A stretch of DNA of 64,000 nucleotides from Chamaecrista fasciculata (Eukaryota; Streptophyta; Magnoliopsida; Fabales; Fabaceae): assembly GCA_003254925.1 (NCBI GenBank), contig QANZ01000122.1, positions 111,166 to 175,165 of the forward strand, read 5' to 3'. Positions 10,590 to 23,511 of this stretch are shown piece by piece. Position 1 is the first letter of the stretch. Every line of letters starts with the position of its first letter. Below the pieces are notes generated by a model, which was given only the letters and a program-made list of their open reading frames with translations, had not been told where the DNA came from and did not search any database. A program made the translations under genes and the position numbers.

Positions 10590-12353
10590 TAACATTTTAG
10601 TATTTTACTACTACATTTCGAATCCTCAAGTTTTCAAGAGCACTTGAAGAATAAAAATTTCAATATATCTAATTAACTTCTTAGGTTATGCCTGTCATAT
10701 CATTGGATGATATTATGGACACGGACAAACATTTTCACATTATTTTCCATAAAAAAAACATTTTCACATTATTTAAAAAAGAAATTCATTTCAAAGCAAT
10801 ATGATAACTTTGGCGATTCTGATTGCTAGAAGACTAGACCAGAAGTTTTTAATGTCAAAACGTGAGCTTTCTATTCCTTGAAATAATGCGTCCATTTCCT
10901 TGTGTCATTTGTGTCCTAACTCCTAATACATTGTAGCTTTCAGGTTGATATTCATTCCAGCTAAGCATGAAATTGAAAAGTAAAAAGGATTTAAATACAA
11001 CTTTCTTTTCTATATTTTGCTATTAGACTTTTTAATATCAATTCTTTTTAAGCTCAAATTGAAAAATAGAAAAGGGAGGAAAAGCACATGAGTTGTGACT
11101 CAACATTTTATGAACTTATTTATAGTAGTCATGTAATGAGAAAATCAAGCCATCATATTCTGATTTCTGAACCATCAAAGATTGAACTTTAAGTTGTGGT
11201 ACCATAATCGTTTTGGCATCTCCACCAATTGGTGGAACAAATAATATACTACTTTAAGATAGTGTTTCAAATGGGTGAGAAATTGTGCCATATTATTTTA
11301 GACTATTGCTATTTGTTATTGTTAAGTCATAGAAAGAGAGGTCCCAAAGCAATGTTCCAAAGGAATGTTCTGTTCCCTAACGTTGACCTCAAAGGAGGAT
11401 GCTTGTTTTTCCATATTTCCTTTTCCTTCTTAACTTCAGAAGTTACCATTATTCTCAACTTTTCCCTACAAACTTCTGAAGCTAGCTTCAAATGCTCAAG
11501 TATCTCTAGAACTTGCATTAAAGTTGGCTTCAGTTCTTTTTCTCTTAATCAAAGTCAACTATTGTATGCAGAGAAAATGCAGTGTTTTTTTTTTTACTAC
11601 TGTATTTTAGGAGTTAAGACCTCATGTTTTGGGCATCTTTTGGTTGAAATGACTGAATGCATTATATTTTTATTCAAGCGTTTAATAACAAACATGAAAA
11701 AAAAAGCTTATTAAAGATTTGCCTTTAAAATACACTCTTTGCCTGCATAATTCACTAATAAACTAGATTTAGGTAAAATCATCTCTGTTTTTGCTATAAG
11801 ATTATCTAATCATATGTTGTTGAGTTATAAAATCTATTCACTTGTGATGTTTATGTTTTTATCGGAAAGCTTTATATAAAGATGTCTTTCTCTAATTCTA
11901 CTTGTTGCTTTCACTTGCTTTATCCTAAGCAAAAGGGGGAAGAACAGAGGAAAGAAGCACTAATGCTCATCTGCAATTGAAAAACTAGGACAAAACCAAA
12001 CAGGAAAAATAAGGAAGTTTAAAATCAACAAAGAAGACCCATCTATGAAACATCCTCTATAATTACAGAAGTGCGGTCTCAAGATTTGGATACTCTAAAA
12101 TGCTTTTCAAGTTACAGCACTTTAGAGAATCCAAATCCCAGGCCTCATGATCATAAAACTTTGCTACTGGGAATTGAAAACCATTGTGAAAGAAACTAGA
12201 AAGTAGAATAGCAGTGAAGCTGTAACTAGCATAAGTCCTTGGAAGAACCATACTCTAAAAGCTAGCTGTGGATGTTGGAAAGCCAAATGTCTTGTAAGGT
12301 GTCTAAGACTCAACAACTTTTTCGATGTGAGACTAGTTACATAAGCATCTTGA
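10590..12353. other. intergenic between the DUF1005 gene and CRK-A
   Basis: No supported gene. An open frame at 11229-11714 lacks any recognisable domain and is T-rich. The part next to 12354 is probably the 3' untranslated region of CRK-A on the minus strand. Confidence 0.4.
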
Positions 12354-15300
12354 CTATTGAGAAAATGGAGGAGGAAATGGTTGAGGGAGATTAATGCTAG
12401 TTGCAAGCATAAGAACAAGTGATGACATGGTGGGCCTATCATATGGGTTTTCCTGAACACACAGAAGCCCAATATGGATCCATCTCAAAGCTTCATCCAT
12501 GGGGCAAGTGTTGACTAAGTCAGCCTCCACAAGTTGCAGACCCTTGCCTTCACTCCACAGTCTCCATGCCTGTTCAAACTTTCATAGGGGTCACATAATA
12601 AAGCTTTTACCAATAATTTCTTGTAAATATTTAATAGCAAGGCTAAAATGTATAAAACCCCCCATAATTTTAGTTACTTTGTAATGAACTCCCTGAACTT
12701 TGAAAAGCAATAAAAACTCCCAGAACTATTGATTTTGTGCAAAAGACCCATTTTGTTAAGATTTTCATTAAAACAAATTAGTTTTTCTTAATGATTTTTA
12801 TTGCATTTTATATTAATCTAAAATTATTGTTGTAATTAATAGTAGCCAAAAAAACTAAAAATTTCTTGACTTTTTCAATGAAATCAAAAGTTTAGGGGGT
12901 CTTTCATCATTTTTCAAAGTTTAGGGAAGTTTTTTTGCTCAATGACTAAAGTTCAGGAAAATTTTATGCATTTTAGCCAATATTTAATAACAATAGTAGT
13001 CATGGAAAGCCAAAATGGAAGAATATGGAGATTGAGAAATAAGCTTACATAGGAGAGTAGACTTTGACCACGTTCTGGATGGTAGAAGCCTGCATTTCTT
13101 TTGCCACTGATAATTTCTAGCATCATGACACCGAAGCTGTAAACATCTGATTTTATGGAAAATAATCCCTCAAGAGCATATTCTGGTGCCATGTAACCAC
13201 TGGAAATCGAAAAAAAAGAAGAAGAAAACATAAAACGCTTTTGTCGAGTTAGAGTTTCACATGTCTCTTTTAATTAATCTGATTTTCTTATCCTATAAGG
13301 TTTTTTGTCAAAGTTATGTATACAAGGTTGAGTTGTGAAAACTAGAAATACTTACTATGTACCGACAACTCTATCGGTGCTAGCTTGGATTTGATTACCA
13401 CCAAAAATCCTAGCAGTTCCAAAATCTGAGATCTTTGGATTCATCTCTTCATCTAGCAATACATTGCTTGCTTTTAGATCCCTATGAACAATTTTTAGTC
13501 GAGAGTCCTCATGCAAATACACAAGCCCTCTTGCAACTCCCTTGATGATTCTGGTCCGTTTTGGCCAGTCTAATTCTCTGCGTTTTATTGAATCTGCTTT
13601 GCCAGATTGACAGAAAGTTCCTTATTATTGAATATAAGACTATAAGTTATATATACATATATAATTATTTATATAATCAGAGAGGATAGACAGAAGAAAA
13701 CCAAAAAGGAAGGTGTCAAGGCTAGTATTGTGCATGTATTCATAGACCAGAAGCTTTTCATTCTCTTCCAGACAGAATCCCAAAAGCCTCACGAGATTCT
13801 TGTGTTGAAGTTTTGCTATTAACATCACTTCATTCTTAAATTCTTCAAGACCTTGCCTTGATTTGAATGAGAGCCTTTTAACTGCTATCACCTTACCATT
13901 AGTCAACTTCCCCTGCATGCATGCTAGAGTTTCTTGATAAATAAAAGAAAATTGATGAACAAAAAAACTAGCTATCAGAAATGAGAACCGATATGATGTA
14001 TCTTACAACAGTGTATTTCATTGACAGTTATCAAATTTTGAGTTTGAATATACCAAGTGACACTGAAATGAGAAAAAAATCATTGAGCCACAACCAAAAA
14101 AACTAGCTGTTGAGATTGAAGAGTCTAAGGTCTTATAAGGTGCCTTGTATTCAGTAATTTCCCTAATGTGAGACTCGTTACAGAAACTCACTTTTGTGAC
14201 TAATTAATCATTTCCAATGCAACTTGACATACTATGTTCATGTATTCAAAATACTCTAGTAAGAAAGTTTGATTTATAACCTTGTATACAGGACCAAATC
14301 CTCCTTCGCCGAGTTTAGTTTCGTGAGAGAAGTAGTTTGTAGCAACCTTAATGGTTTTTAAACTGAAGTTCTGCACTTCTCCACTGTTGTCTTCATCTGC
14401 TCCAACCATTCCTTGTTCCTTGAAGTGTGGCTTATTTGAAGATTCCAATTTCTTTAACAGAATTTCATCACTTGTTTCTTCTCCTGAATCAAAAAGTAGT
14501 TAGAAAGTTTTGGAAAATAATGTAACACACTTTACCACTTGAAAAGTAGAAATAAAGAATCAGGCTTCACTTTTTCCTTGTACCTTCTGGTCTTCTTTTC
14601 CAAAGAAAACATAAAAAACACACAAAACCGATCAGAGTCATAGCCATTAACATCCGCATGAGCATAACAGCACTAGCTGTAATGTCCTTTGAAAATTTGT
14701 TTCTAGTACCTGCTGTTTCAATAATAGCATCAGTAACACATGATCCGACTTTACTCATCAACCATTTTATTTCTTTTGATAGAAGAAACAAATATTGAGA
14801 GAGAGAAACAAAAGGGCTAACTATATTTTGTATATTTGAGTTTGGACCCTTCAGTTTTGAAGATAACTCCAAACATTATTATTGAGTATCAAGAAACAGA
14901 AATATCACAGGAAGAAAATACATTTACCTTCACCATCTGGTAGGTTGTTTGGTGCTTCTATTGGGGATATCTCTGATTCCCTTGTATAGAAGATATAATT
15001 TTCGTATCTTATATTACAACTCGGACCCAATATGCGCCACCCAACCTTCTGTTGGCAACATTTCTGTGCCTCTTCCATCAACTGTGACAAACAGAAGCTG
15101 CATGAACTTCTATTCAAATCTCTTGTGCACTGCACGAGCCCATATCGATGCTGAGAACTATCTGCAATCACCTCCGAATCACTTGTTTTGAACAACAAAG
15201 ATGTGTTTGAGGCTTCTTTTATGAGCTGGTAGAATAGAGCAAGTGCATCCACATCAAGTTGATTGGTTGATGTTATGTTGTTTACATTCCATATGAGTGC

Positions 15301-15988
15301 TCTTGGAAAAGTTTGTGTCTTTCCAAAGAAACTGTATTTGGAGTACCTAAGCATGCATTGATCATACCTGTTGATTTTTTAAATAAGAAAAAAGGCAAAT
15401 AACAGATAAAGAAATATCAGAAGAGAGAATTCCAATTTTATTGATGACTGAAGCTTTACATTTATAATACTTGAAGTAGTCAAAATCTGAAATATTTGAA
15501 AATCCTAGCAACTAAAATTAATAGATAAGATAAATTCAAAACCCTAAAAATCTATAAATAGATAACATCAGAAATTTAAAAATTCAAAGTGAATTTTATG
15601 TGATCCTAAAGCATATTATTTATTTATAACAATACCAGATGACCGCACTTTGATTATATGAGCATTGGGATTTTATTTCTTGAATTGCAGCTATGATGCA
15701 AATTTGGCATGTCTCAATGGAAACATCCCCCCTGCAGAGGTATAGGCCATAGAAGTTACTTGAAGAGTCTTGGTAAAAGTTGTAAAGGGATGCTTTAGAA
15801 GCTAAATAATCCAAGAAGGAAGTGAGATTAATGGCTTGGATCGCTTGATCGGCGGTAGTAGATGGACCATAACATGTATGGTAAATGTAGGTTATCTGGG
15901 AGTTATGGGGGATGATGAGCACAGAAACTGAGAGTGAAACCAGAAGGAGATTTCTGCAGCTGAGGTTGATGAGAAGAAACATTTTCAT
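12354..15988 (-). CDS. CRK-A: cysteine-rich receptor-like kinase, 8 exons, 645 aa
   Basis: Minus-strand exons 15988-15636, 15367-14928, 14709-14584, 14483-14281, 13912-13702, 13593-13356, 13199-13049 and 12569-12354; all introns are GT-AG and phases agree. An N-terminal hydrophobic signal peptide is followed by two DUF26 domains with C-X8-C-X2-C ([13 protein letters not shown] and [13 protein letters not shown]), a membrane helix in exon 3, then a kinase with [15 protein letters not shown] lysine, HRDLKASN catalytic loop, SDFG, MAPEYA and DRPTM. The RD catalytic loop indicates an active-type Ser/Thr kinase. CRKs act at the plasma membrane in immunity and redox or stress signalling; the ligand is unknown. 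Unlike its neighbours the ectodomain is split by an intron inside the first DUF26 domain, and the protein stops soon after kinase subdomain XI, lacking the SITEL(F/Y)PR-type tail. It seems intact. A 338-bp MITE lies in the last intron. Confidence 0.88.
12641..12978. mobile_element. MITE inside the last intron of CRK-A (338 bp)
   Basis: Terminal inverted repeats GGCTAAAATGTAT / ATGCATTTTAGCC enclose non-coding DNA. The flanks AATATTTAATAGCAA (12626-12640) and AATATTTAATAACAA (12979-12993) match at 14 of 15 bases, probably the target duplication plus chance similarity. The GGC...GCC ends resemble Mutator-type MITEs. Confidence 0.75.
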
Positions 15989-18034
15989 CTTAGATTTTTA
16001 TGGCTAAATCTGTTGAGATAATAATTTTCATTGAATGAAATGAAGGAAAGGAAGATGTGGATGTCTCTTTCAGCTTCATGTTGCCTTTAGCAAAGGCCCA
16101 AGTGTTTATCTTGTATTTTTTAAAACTGATACAACTTTCATCTAAATGGACCGTTTTGGATGATATTTTAACTCAAACTTATGGTTTAAATTCTTTAAGG
16201 TAGTTAACTTATTATTACTATTACCTTTGGATGCTGGAAATGTCAAAATCAAAAGGGTGCATCATATGCTCTATAAGACTTGGTTGCACACAGAACTGTT
16301 TTTTTTTTTGGTTGCAAGTTGTTGCCAAAACTTTGAAGTAAAGTTATATATGGTATCAAAAACCAATGATGGGTAAAAACTATATATAAACAAATGAAAA
16401 ACCCATCAATAATTTTCTACTTAAAATGTTGACAAAGAGAATCTTGTCAGATTAAGTTTCAGAATAATCCACAAGGTCAAACCATGGTGAAGAAGCTTGG
16501 TTTCTTTCATGATATAGTTTTGGGATGCTTATGTTCCAGTGGATACATGGCTTATGCAGTTTCAAGGGTTTGAATTTTGAAGTGTTAGAAGTAGCTTTAT
16601 TTAGGAAATTTGAGTTTTCAATATATTGCCTTTAAATGGCCAATCAGCCTCCAAAAGTTTTCACTGCAAGTTCAATATTCTAATGTGAACAAATAACATT
16701 TCTAGAATGTTAGAGGAAGTTGTTAAATGTGATCAAAATATTTCTGGAAGTTGATAAAATTTCGTTCTAACATGTACAAGCTGCAATGAAAAATTTGCAT
16801 AACTTCTGTTTCAATTCCAGTCAAGAAAGTAGCAACTAATTAAATTGGAGTTGTTAGTTATGGGATTTATAATATGTGATAATGTTATCTTAACCTCAGA
16901 AACAAGTCCAAATCCACCTTATCATAGCCATTTTGATGGTTTCATGGTTGAATTGTATTGACTCATCAGTAGGCTAAATTTCATTGACTACTTCAGGTTT
17001 AGCAAGTGAGTTCCTCAAATGGATTCTATGAGACTGTAGTTTTTAAGTGTGGTAGAACAAAATACTTTCCAAATGTTTCTGAAAGTAATTTTCTCCAGCC
17101 TAGACTAAGTATATCATGGATATTGGAGGTTGGTGATTTGTTGAAACTAATTTATATTCTTTTTATTTTTTTTATTTTTGCTGAATTGATACATAGTAAA
17201 GTTCTTCCAATCGAATGCGAGTTTTTGAAGTTCTGTGAAATTACTGTTTCTAATGTTAGAAAGTTACACTTTACACACACTTCATTGCCTCTCACTTCAG
17301 GAGATATATCTAGTTCCATTCCACTCTATGTCATTCCATGAACACCTTACTGTTATATATTGCAACGAGTCATGAATTTTTTTGGGATTAAATCAATTAT
17401 TTAAAAAATTCAAGGAATAAACTAACAACACCTAAATAATCTAGGACTAAATTGATAGTTTACTCTTTGTTGTTTTATCAGTCAGTCATCTTGTGCTTGA
17501 ATTTCTTGATGACATTGACTTCTCCTTTTAGATTTTCCATTGTTACTATTGTGAGTCATGCCCTTCCAACACTAAACTCTTAACTAAAGTAACAATTGCA
17601 AAAAACAAAAAAATTGACATGTTTATGATGTTAATCCTGCATGAATAATTTTACTTTTTCACTTTAAGCATATGTCACCCATATCTTTTTCATTCTAAAT
17701 AATTAAGCCTCATTTATCATGTTTATGCAGCTAAAGAATTACTTCACTTTCTGGATATATTGAACAATCACTGATTGTGATCTGTAATTCTCATTAATGA
17801 ATGAAATGAAGTTTACACTTATTTATAACCAGGCTAATACAACTGAAATGCATACACTAGTAAACAGAAAACTAATAACAGAGATAACAGAAAACTGTTA
17901 TTAACTAACTCAGTGAAACTTAGCTAATTACTATCCTGTAAATATATATAAAACTCTTTGTAGTACTAATACTAGTGTACAACAAACTATAAACCAGTAA
18001 TCATGCTTAAGAGTGTCACCTCTATAACTTAAAT
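15989..18034. other. intergenic between CRK-A and CRK-B
   Basis: Contains the promoter of CRK-A (just above 15988) and the 3' end of CRK-B. Open frames such as 17006-17341 have no recognisable domain. No RNA gene or transposon end was recognised. Confidence 0.45.
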
Positions 18035-21000
18035 CTATCGAGGATGCAAATCGGTTATCGTGGCCTCATAAATTGATGATATTTCAGCAGAGTTGCTTTG
18101 TTGTATGGTTGGGCATTTTTTTGACAAAGAACTATACTCCCCAGATTTTTTGCCTGATATACTTCTGTTAGACATAAAAAAAGCAGGCTGCAATGGAAGA
18201 GGGAGACAGAAAGAGTGGCTGCTAAGCATAAGCATAATTGAAGCCAAGGTTGGTCTGTCAGCAGCCTTTTCCTGAACACAGAGTAAGCCAATATGAATGC
18301 ATCTCATTATTTCATTTCTTGAACCATCTTTTAATGAGGGATCTATGATATCAGAGGCTGTCCCTTTCCTCCAGCTTTTCCATGCCTGCAAGAAGTTGTT
18401 CAAATATAGAAAATATTAGTTTAAGGCTTTTTTTTGGGTAAGAATCAGATGGTATCTCGTAATTGACAGACAAAGACTATTCCTCTTAAGGTGTAATGAT
18501 CATCGAAGAGGATTTTGCCTCTACTAACAAAGTCTTTTCCATACACACGACCCAATTCGAACTCAGGACATCATGCTTAAAGAACCCAGCCATCTATTAA
18601 ATGTGCTGGACTTTGCAGGTTAGGTTAAGGCTTTTCATTCATGTTTCATGTGAACTAACAAGACTTAATTACTTATACTTAATCTCATAGTTCTAAAGAC
18701 AAGGAAGATAAATAATGAAAAAGAAGGAAGACATACAAAGCTTGGTAGATGCTCTACATTCCCCCCATTATGAAATCCACCATTCTTCTTGCCAGTAACA
18801 ATCTCTAGAATGATTACATCAAAACTGAAGACATCTGACTTTACTGAGAATTGTCCATGCCTCGCATATTCTGGTGCCATATATCCTCTACATTTTAATA
18901 TCATCAAACATAAGCATGATTACTTCTCTTGATAACCATATTCATGTTTTTCCCGCTTTTGTCAAGAATAATCATTAGAAACTAATTAGACATGACACAT
19001 TTTGATACTTACAAGGTTCCCACAATTCTATTTGTATTGGCTTGAGTTTGATCCACAACAAATAGTTTTGCCATGCCAAAATCAGATATCTTAGGATTCA
19101 TCTCTGCATCTAAGAGAATGTTGCTTGCTTTTAAATCACGATGAATTATTCGTTGTTGGGATTCCTCATGGAGATAAAGAAGTCCTTTGACAATGCCTTC
19201 AATAATTTTGTAACGCGTTTTCCATTCCAACTGTGCATGTCTAATAGGATCTGCATTTTCAAGCCAAGATATAGTCATTTAAAATGCTACCAATATATTT
19301 ACTTATTAACAAGATAGAAGTATTGTGTTATTTTTGTTTATGCAAAGGTTTGGCTTACCAAAAATGAAGTGATCAAGACTTTTATTAGGAATAAACTCGT
19401 ATATTAGTAGCCGTTCTTTTTGCTTTAAACTGAAGCCCAGAAGCTTGACTAGATTTCGGTGTTGAAGCTTGGTCAATAACAACACTTCATTTTTAAATTC
19501 AGTATCTCCTTGCCCAGAATCCCTTGACAACCTCTTGACTGCAATCTTTTGTTCATCGGAGAGTCTACCCTGAAGTTAGGCAATCGCCAAGGCATATCAA
19601 AATTTGACTGAGGTGATATGTGTCATGTGTGTGTGTGTGTGTATTTATATATCAATGTGGGGTGTTGTATATCTTTACCTTGTAAACAAGTCCAAATCCA
19701 CCTTGTCCCAGCTTGTTTGCATCAGAGAAGTTATTAGTAGCAACTTTGATGGTATTAAACTCAAACTTCAAAGACGACTCAGTAAATTCATCTGCATTAT
19801 CAGCTTCAGCTTCACCAGGGGAAAGGAGTTTAAGCAAGTTTCTCAAATGAAATTTCAATAATACTGTATTAGTTCTGTCACAAGGAGTGTAATGATGTTT
19901 TGATTTATACTCCATATTGCCAACAATAACTAAAAAGTGCACTTACTTTGAAAACTTTCTCTTCGTTTTCTCGCCCTTGCTCTTAGGTGGATCCAAATAA
20001 CAATAAAAACCAAAACAAAGCCAAGAAAAGCCACTGCTATAGCAATGATTGTTCTTGATGTCTTGCTCTTTCCTGAAAAATCAAAGGGTAAGAAAGTAAG
20101 AGACTAAAATTCCTGTTAGCTAACAGAAATTTTCCATGATCAAGAATGCTAAATTTTGAAGCTTCAATGATCTGCTACAAAATCACCCTTTCCTCCTTAT
20201 ATGAAAAGGGAAACTCCACTAATCGGGTCAGGTTTAGTAGAAAGGACTAGCCTCCCATAATGTGGAGAATTTTGGTGCGAATTTGGCTGAAAGAGGTACT
20301 CACGTTAAGTATCCGTCAATATTTCAAACAGGATTTTCTCCTTTAGAGATTCTTGATGGAAAGTCAAAAAAGAAGGAAACCCCAAACAGATGCAAGCAAA
20401 CACTGAAGTTCAACTACTAATGAAAGATACCTTTTGGGGACGTTGTATTGGTGGTTGAAGGAGGTGATGAAGATAGAGGAGAAGAAGGAGGAGACACTTG
20501 TAGTGATGGTGCTGATAATGGAACATCAGCTGTAATTTCATAGAAGCGATAACTCTCATATCTGATGATGCAGCTTGGTTTAATAACTCCTCCTCCTAAC
20601 TTGCCATTACAACAATTTGGGATTTTTGAGATTGCATCAACCAAGCAATTATTGCATTCTGATTCATTGAAATCAGGCCTGCACTGAACAAGAGCATATA
20701 TGGTTTGAAAGCTTGGTCCTTCTTCATTTCCTGCAGAAAACTTAAGCATAGAGTCACCAGATGCTGCTCTTGTACTTAGATTTCCAAGCAAGTTTGTAAG
20801 AACCTCATAGTACTGATCCCAATTTATTGTACTGTTTTGGCTTGGCATATAAAGAATGATTGAAAGACTTCCCTCAGTACCAAAAACTGATTTGTCTGAG
20901 TATTGTAACAAGCATTCATCGTATATTCCGACCGCCTGCTTAACATATGGACACTTATGAGGAAGAATTGTAGCATTTTTGAGGCAGCCATGGCAGACAT

Positions 21001-21287
21001 CTGTCATAACATCTCCTCTACAAAGTCCCATTGCGAAAACTGTATCTGGGTATTCGCCATATGACAGATTGTAGAAGCCATAGCCAGTTTGCTTGTAAGA
21101 AGTGAGATTTGACAAAAGGGTATTGAGGTTTGTATCATAGGTACTATTTTGTGTGTATTTACTATAGCCAAAGTAATGATCAAAGCAATAGTAATCCTGA
21201 AATTCTGGTTGGCTGGCTGGTAGCTTTAGATGACAGAATGAGAAGGAGATAAAGAAATGAAGGCAGTTTTGAAGAAGTTCTAGCCAT
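18035..21287 (-). pseudogene. CRK-B: receptor-like kinase with a 4-bp frameshift at the signal peptide
   Basis: Minus-strand exons 21287-20431, 20072-19947, 19863-19679, 19569-19359, 19250-19013, 18887-18737 and 18385-18035, all GT-AG; exon sizes after the ectodomain match CRK-C (126, 211, 238, 151). The start codon at 21287 opens a good signal peptide, but its frame meets a stop about 105 bp later, while the DUF26 domains continue in the +1 frame. The switch falls in a tandem CCAG CCAG repeat at about 21211-21226; one 4-bp unit too many explains it, and the exon total is one base over a multiple of three. Both DUF26 domains (CRGDVMTDVCHGC, CRPDFNESECNNC), the membrane helix and kinase motifs ([16 protein letters not shown]) remain. 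The invariant glycine of subdomain IX is Asp (DVFSFDV). The exon 3 acceptor is the least certain site. Confidence 0.83.
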
Positions 21288-21832
21288 TAGACTTGTTGAT
21301 TCTTGAACTTCTCTTCAGGAACGGTTTATAATAATGCATTCAGTCCTTTTCCTCATTTGTTGAGATTTGAGGACAAAACACAAGTTTCCATTGACTTGAC
21401 CTCATTGTCCTGAACTTGAGGGAATATAATCAAATTTTAATAGTTAAATTCTCGTACTTGGACTTGAAAATTTTTAAAATAAATATTTTTTTTATTAATA
21501 TAAAATTTACTTTCTTAATTTTTATATTTATAATTACCAAAAAAAAATCGTAAATATGAATGTACACTTAAATTATTTCAATATGTATGAAATATTTAAT
21601 ATTTTATTTTTATAATTTTATATTTTTCAACATATAAATTTGCAAAATACTATATTTTTATATATATAAATAAAATTTATTATTAAAGTTAGAGTACTCA
21701 CTTACTCGTCTTTGGATCTATTGATTAGACTGATTCAGATTTAGACTCATAAAATAAAATCTTAGAACTTGCTGCAAATAGCTCAATCAACTATTATCAA
21801 ACTTTGCAAATAACATCATTCAACTTCGACCT
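21288..21832. other. intergenic, upstream of CRK-B
   Basis: Should contain the CRK-B promoter on the minus strand. 21430-21700 is very AT-rich with no open frames. Nothing else recognised. Confidence 0.4.
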
Positions 21833-22002
21833 TAGCACTGTTAAACGGGCCGGCCCGGCCCGACCCGTTACGGGCCACGGGCTAAACGGGCCGGGCCGTT
21901 TAGGCCCGTTTTTAAACGGGCCAAATTTTTTAAGCCCAAGCCCGCCCATTTAGCGGGCGGGCCGGGCCGGCCCGCGGGCCTAAGCCCGTTTTGACAGTGC
22001 TA
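21833..22002. mobile_element. hAT-type MITE (170 bp)
   Basis: Inverted ends TAGCACTGTTAAACGGGC / GCCCGTTTTGACAGTGCTA enclose a very GC-rich GGCCCG-repeat core typical of plant hAT-derived MITEs. A perfect 8-bp duplication TTCGACCT flanks it (21825-21832 and 22003-22010), as expected for hAT. Confidence 0.92.
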
Positions 22003-22055
22003 TTCGACCTAGTTATAAATAACTCCATCAACTATCAAATCTAACAAATATAAGA

Positions 22056-22480
22056 TTAAAATGCATTTTTGGTCCTATAACTTTTTCTCAGGTCTCAATT
22101 TGGTCCTATAACTTTTTTTGTTATACTTTTAGTCCCATATTTTTTTCTTAGGTTGCAAATTTGGTCCCGTGTTGCACTTTTGGTCCCATATCTTTAGGTT
22201 AGATTGCATAATTAGTCTCATATCTTTTGATCAGGTTGCAGAATTGATCTCATATCTTTGAGTCAGATGCAGAATTAGTCCCATATATATTTGGATAAGA
22301 TGAGACTGATGGTGAAACTTTTTACAAAGATATGAGACTAATTCTACAACTTGACCAAAAGTGATACGAGACCAAATTTGCAACCTTTTACAAAGATATG
22401 AGACCAAAAGTGTAACAAAAAAGGTTATGAGATCAAATTAAAACCTGAGTAAAAGTTATGAGACCAAAAGTACACTTTAA
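22056..22480. mobile_element. inverted-repeat element (425 bp), probably a MITE
   Basis: Long imperfect inverted repeat: the first ~40 bp (TTAAAATGCATTTTTGGTCC...) pair with the last ~40 bp (...GACCAAAAGTACACTTTAA), and the pairing extends inward through repeated GGTCYYATA units. No clear target duplication was found, so the superfamily is open. Confidence 0.6.
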
Positions 22481-22739
22481 CATAAATATAAATATAACAA
22501 ATTGACAATGTACTAATGTAAGAACTTGCTTCTCTTGCGCAGAGTAGCAATATTACATCACCATTCATTGATTATATATATGTCATTTGAAAAACCTATT
22601 GAGGCACACTCTACATTTAAATATGATGATGTCTAGGAAATAAAAGGGGTGGTATGTTGGATTGAGAGTGAGGTACGTGGAGAAAACGAACCATTATTCA
22701 AAGTGTATATTGCCAATTATTTGCCAGTGCCTTAAACCA

Positions 22740-23511
22740 TTGTTGTCAAACTCGAATTTTAACTCGTAAACTCGCCGAGTTTACCCCCTAAAATCGTGTA
22801 AACTCGGCTCAAACTCGGACCTGGGGTGAACTCGGAGTAAACTCGAGTTTTAACTCGTAAACTCGGTAAACTCGCGAGTTTGCAGTAAACTCGGCGAGTT
22901 CACTACTTATTTTTTTTTGGTTTTTGTCAAATAAAACCAACCCATTCAGCAAAAAAAACCAACCCAAGCATAAAAAAACTGGCCCACACTTAAAATTACC
23001 CTAAACCTAATCTATCTTCGACAATTTGCCAAATTTTTCTGCCTCTTGCGACTTGCCTTCAAAATTTTCTCCCTTCTTCGACTTGCTCTGCCTTCTGCAA
23101 CTCGTCGCGCCGTCGACGCCTTCCGACGACGCCGTCGACGCCTTTCCCTAATGCTGTCGCTGCTCGCTGCCGCTGGGTATGTGTCAATATAAACTTAATC
23201 TATCTTTGTTATTTCATCGGCTGTGAGTTTGTGAATGTCTTAATGTATGAATGTGAGTTTGGGTATGTTAATGTGAATATGTTAATGTATGATTTATGAA
23301 TGGATGAATGTATGAATGTGAGTTTGTGACTAGGGGATGGGTATGTAATATGATTTATGAATGTATTTTGATTTAATTTTACACTTAAAGAAAATGATAT
23401 ATATGTGTAAATTTTATTCTGTAGGTAAACTCGGCGAGTTTACGATCCGAATTTACGATACGAGTTTACCCCCCTCCACGAGTTTGGTTAAACTCTCGAG
23501 TTTGACAACCT
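22740..23511. mobile_element. 772-bp element with AACTCG-rich ends and 12-bp direct flanks
   Basis: Inverted ends TTGTTGTCAAACTCGA / TCGAGTTTGACAACCT. The 12-bp sequence TGCCTTAAACCA occurs directly on both sides (22728-22739 and 23512-23523). Both subterminal regions are packed with TAAACTCG/CGAGTTTA units; the middle includes a GC-rich stretch (GTCGACGCC repeats, about 23105-23150) unlike the flanks. Subterminal motif clusters suggest a DNA transposon (hAT or Mutator type), but 12 bp is an unusual duplication length. No transposase coding was seen. Confidence 0.65.

Noticed and set aside
11229..11714. 161-aa plus-strand ORF
   Set aside because: Phe/Leu/Ile-rich, T-rich DNA, no domain and no supporting splice or promoter signals.
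12262..14187. Similar ~80-bp stretches at 12262-12345 and 14109-14187 (CTTRTAAGGTGYCTT ... ATGTGAGACTMGTTAC)
   Set aside because: Only loosely alike by eye; may be remnants of one dispersed repeat, but boundaries and target duplications could not be defined.
17006..17341. 111-aa plus-strand ORF between CRK-A and CRK-B
   Set aside because: No recognisable domain; composition like the surrounding spacer.
18500..18640. SINE-like segment in a CRK-B intron with a B-box-like AATTCGAACTC
   Set aside because: The A box and target duplication are not convincing; could be chance.
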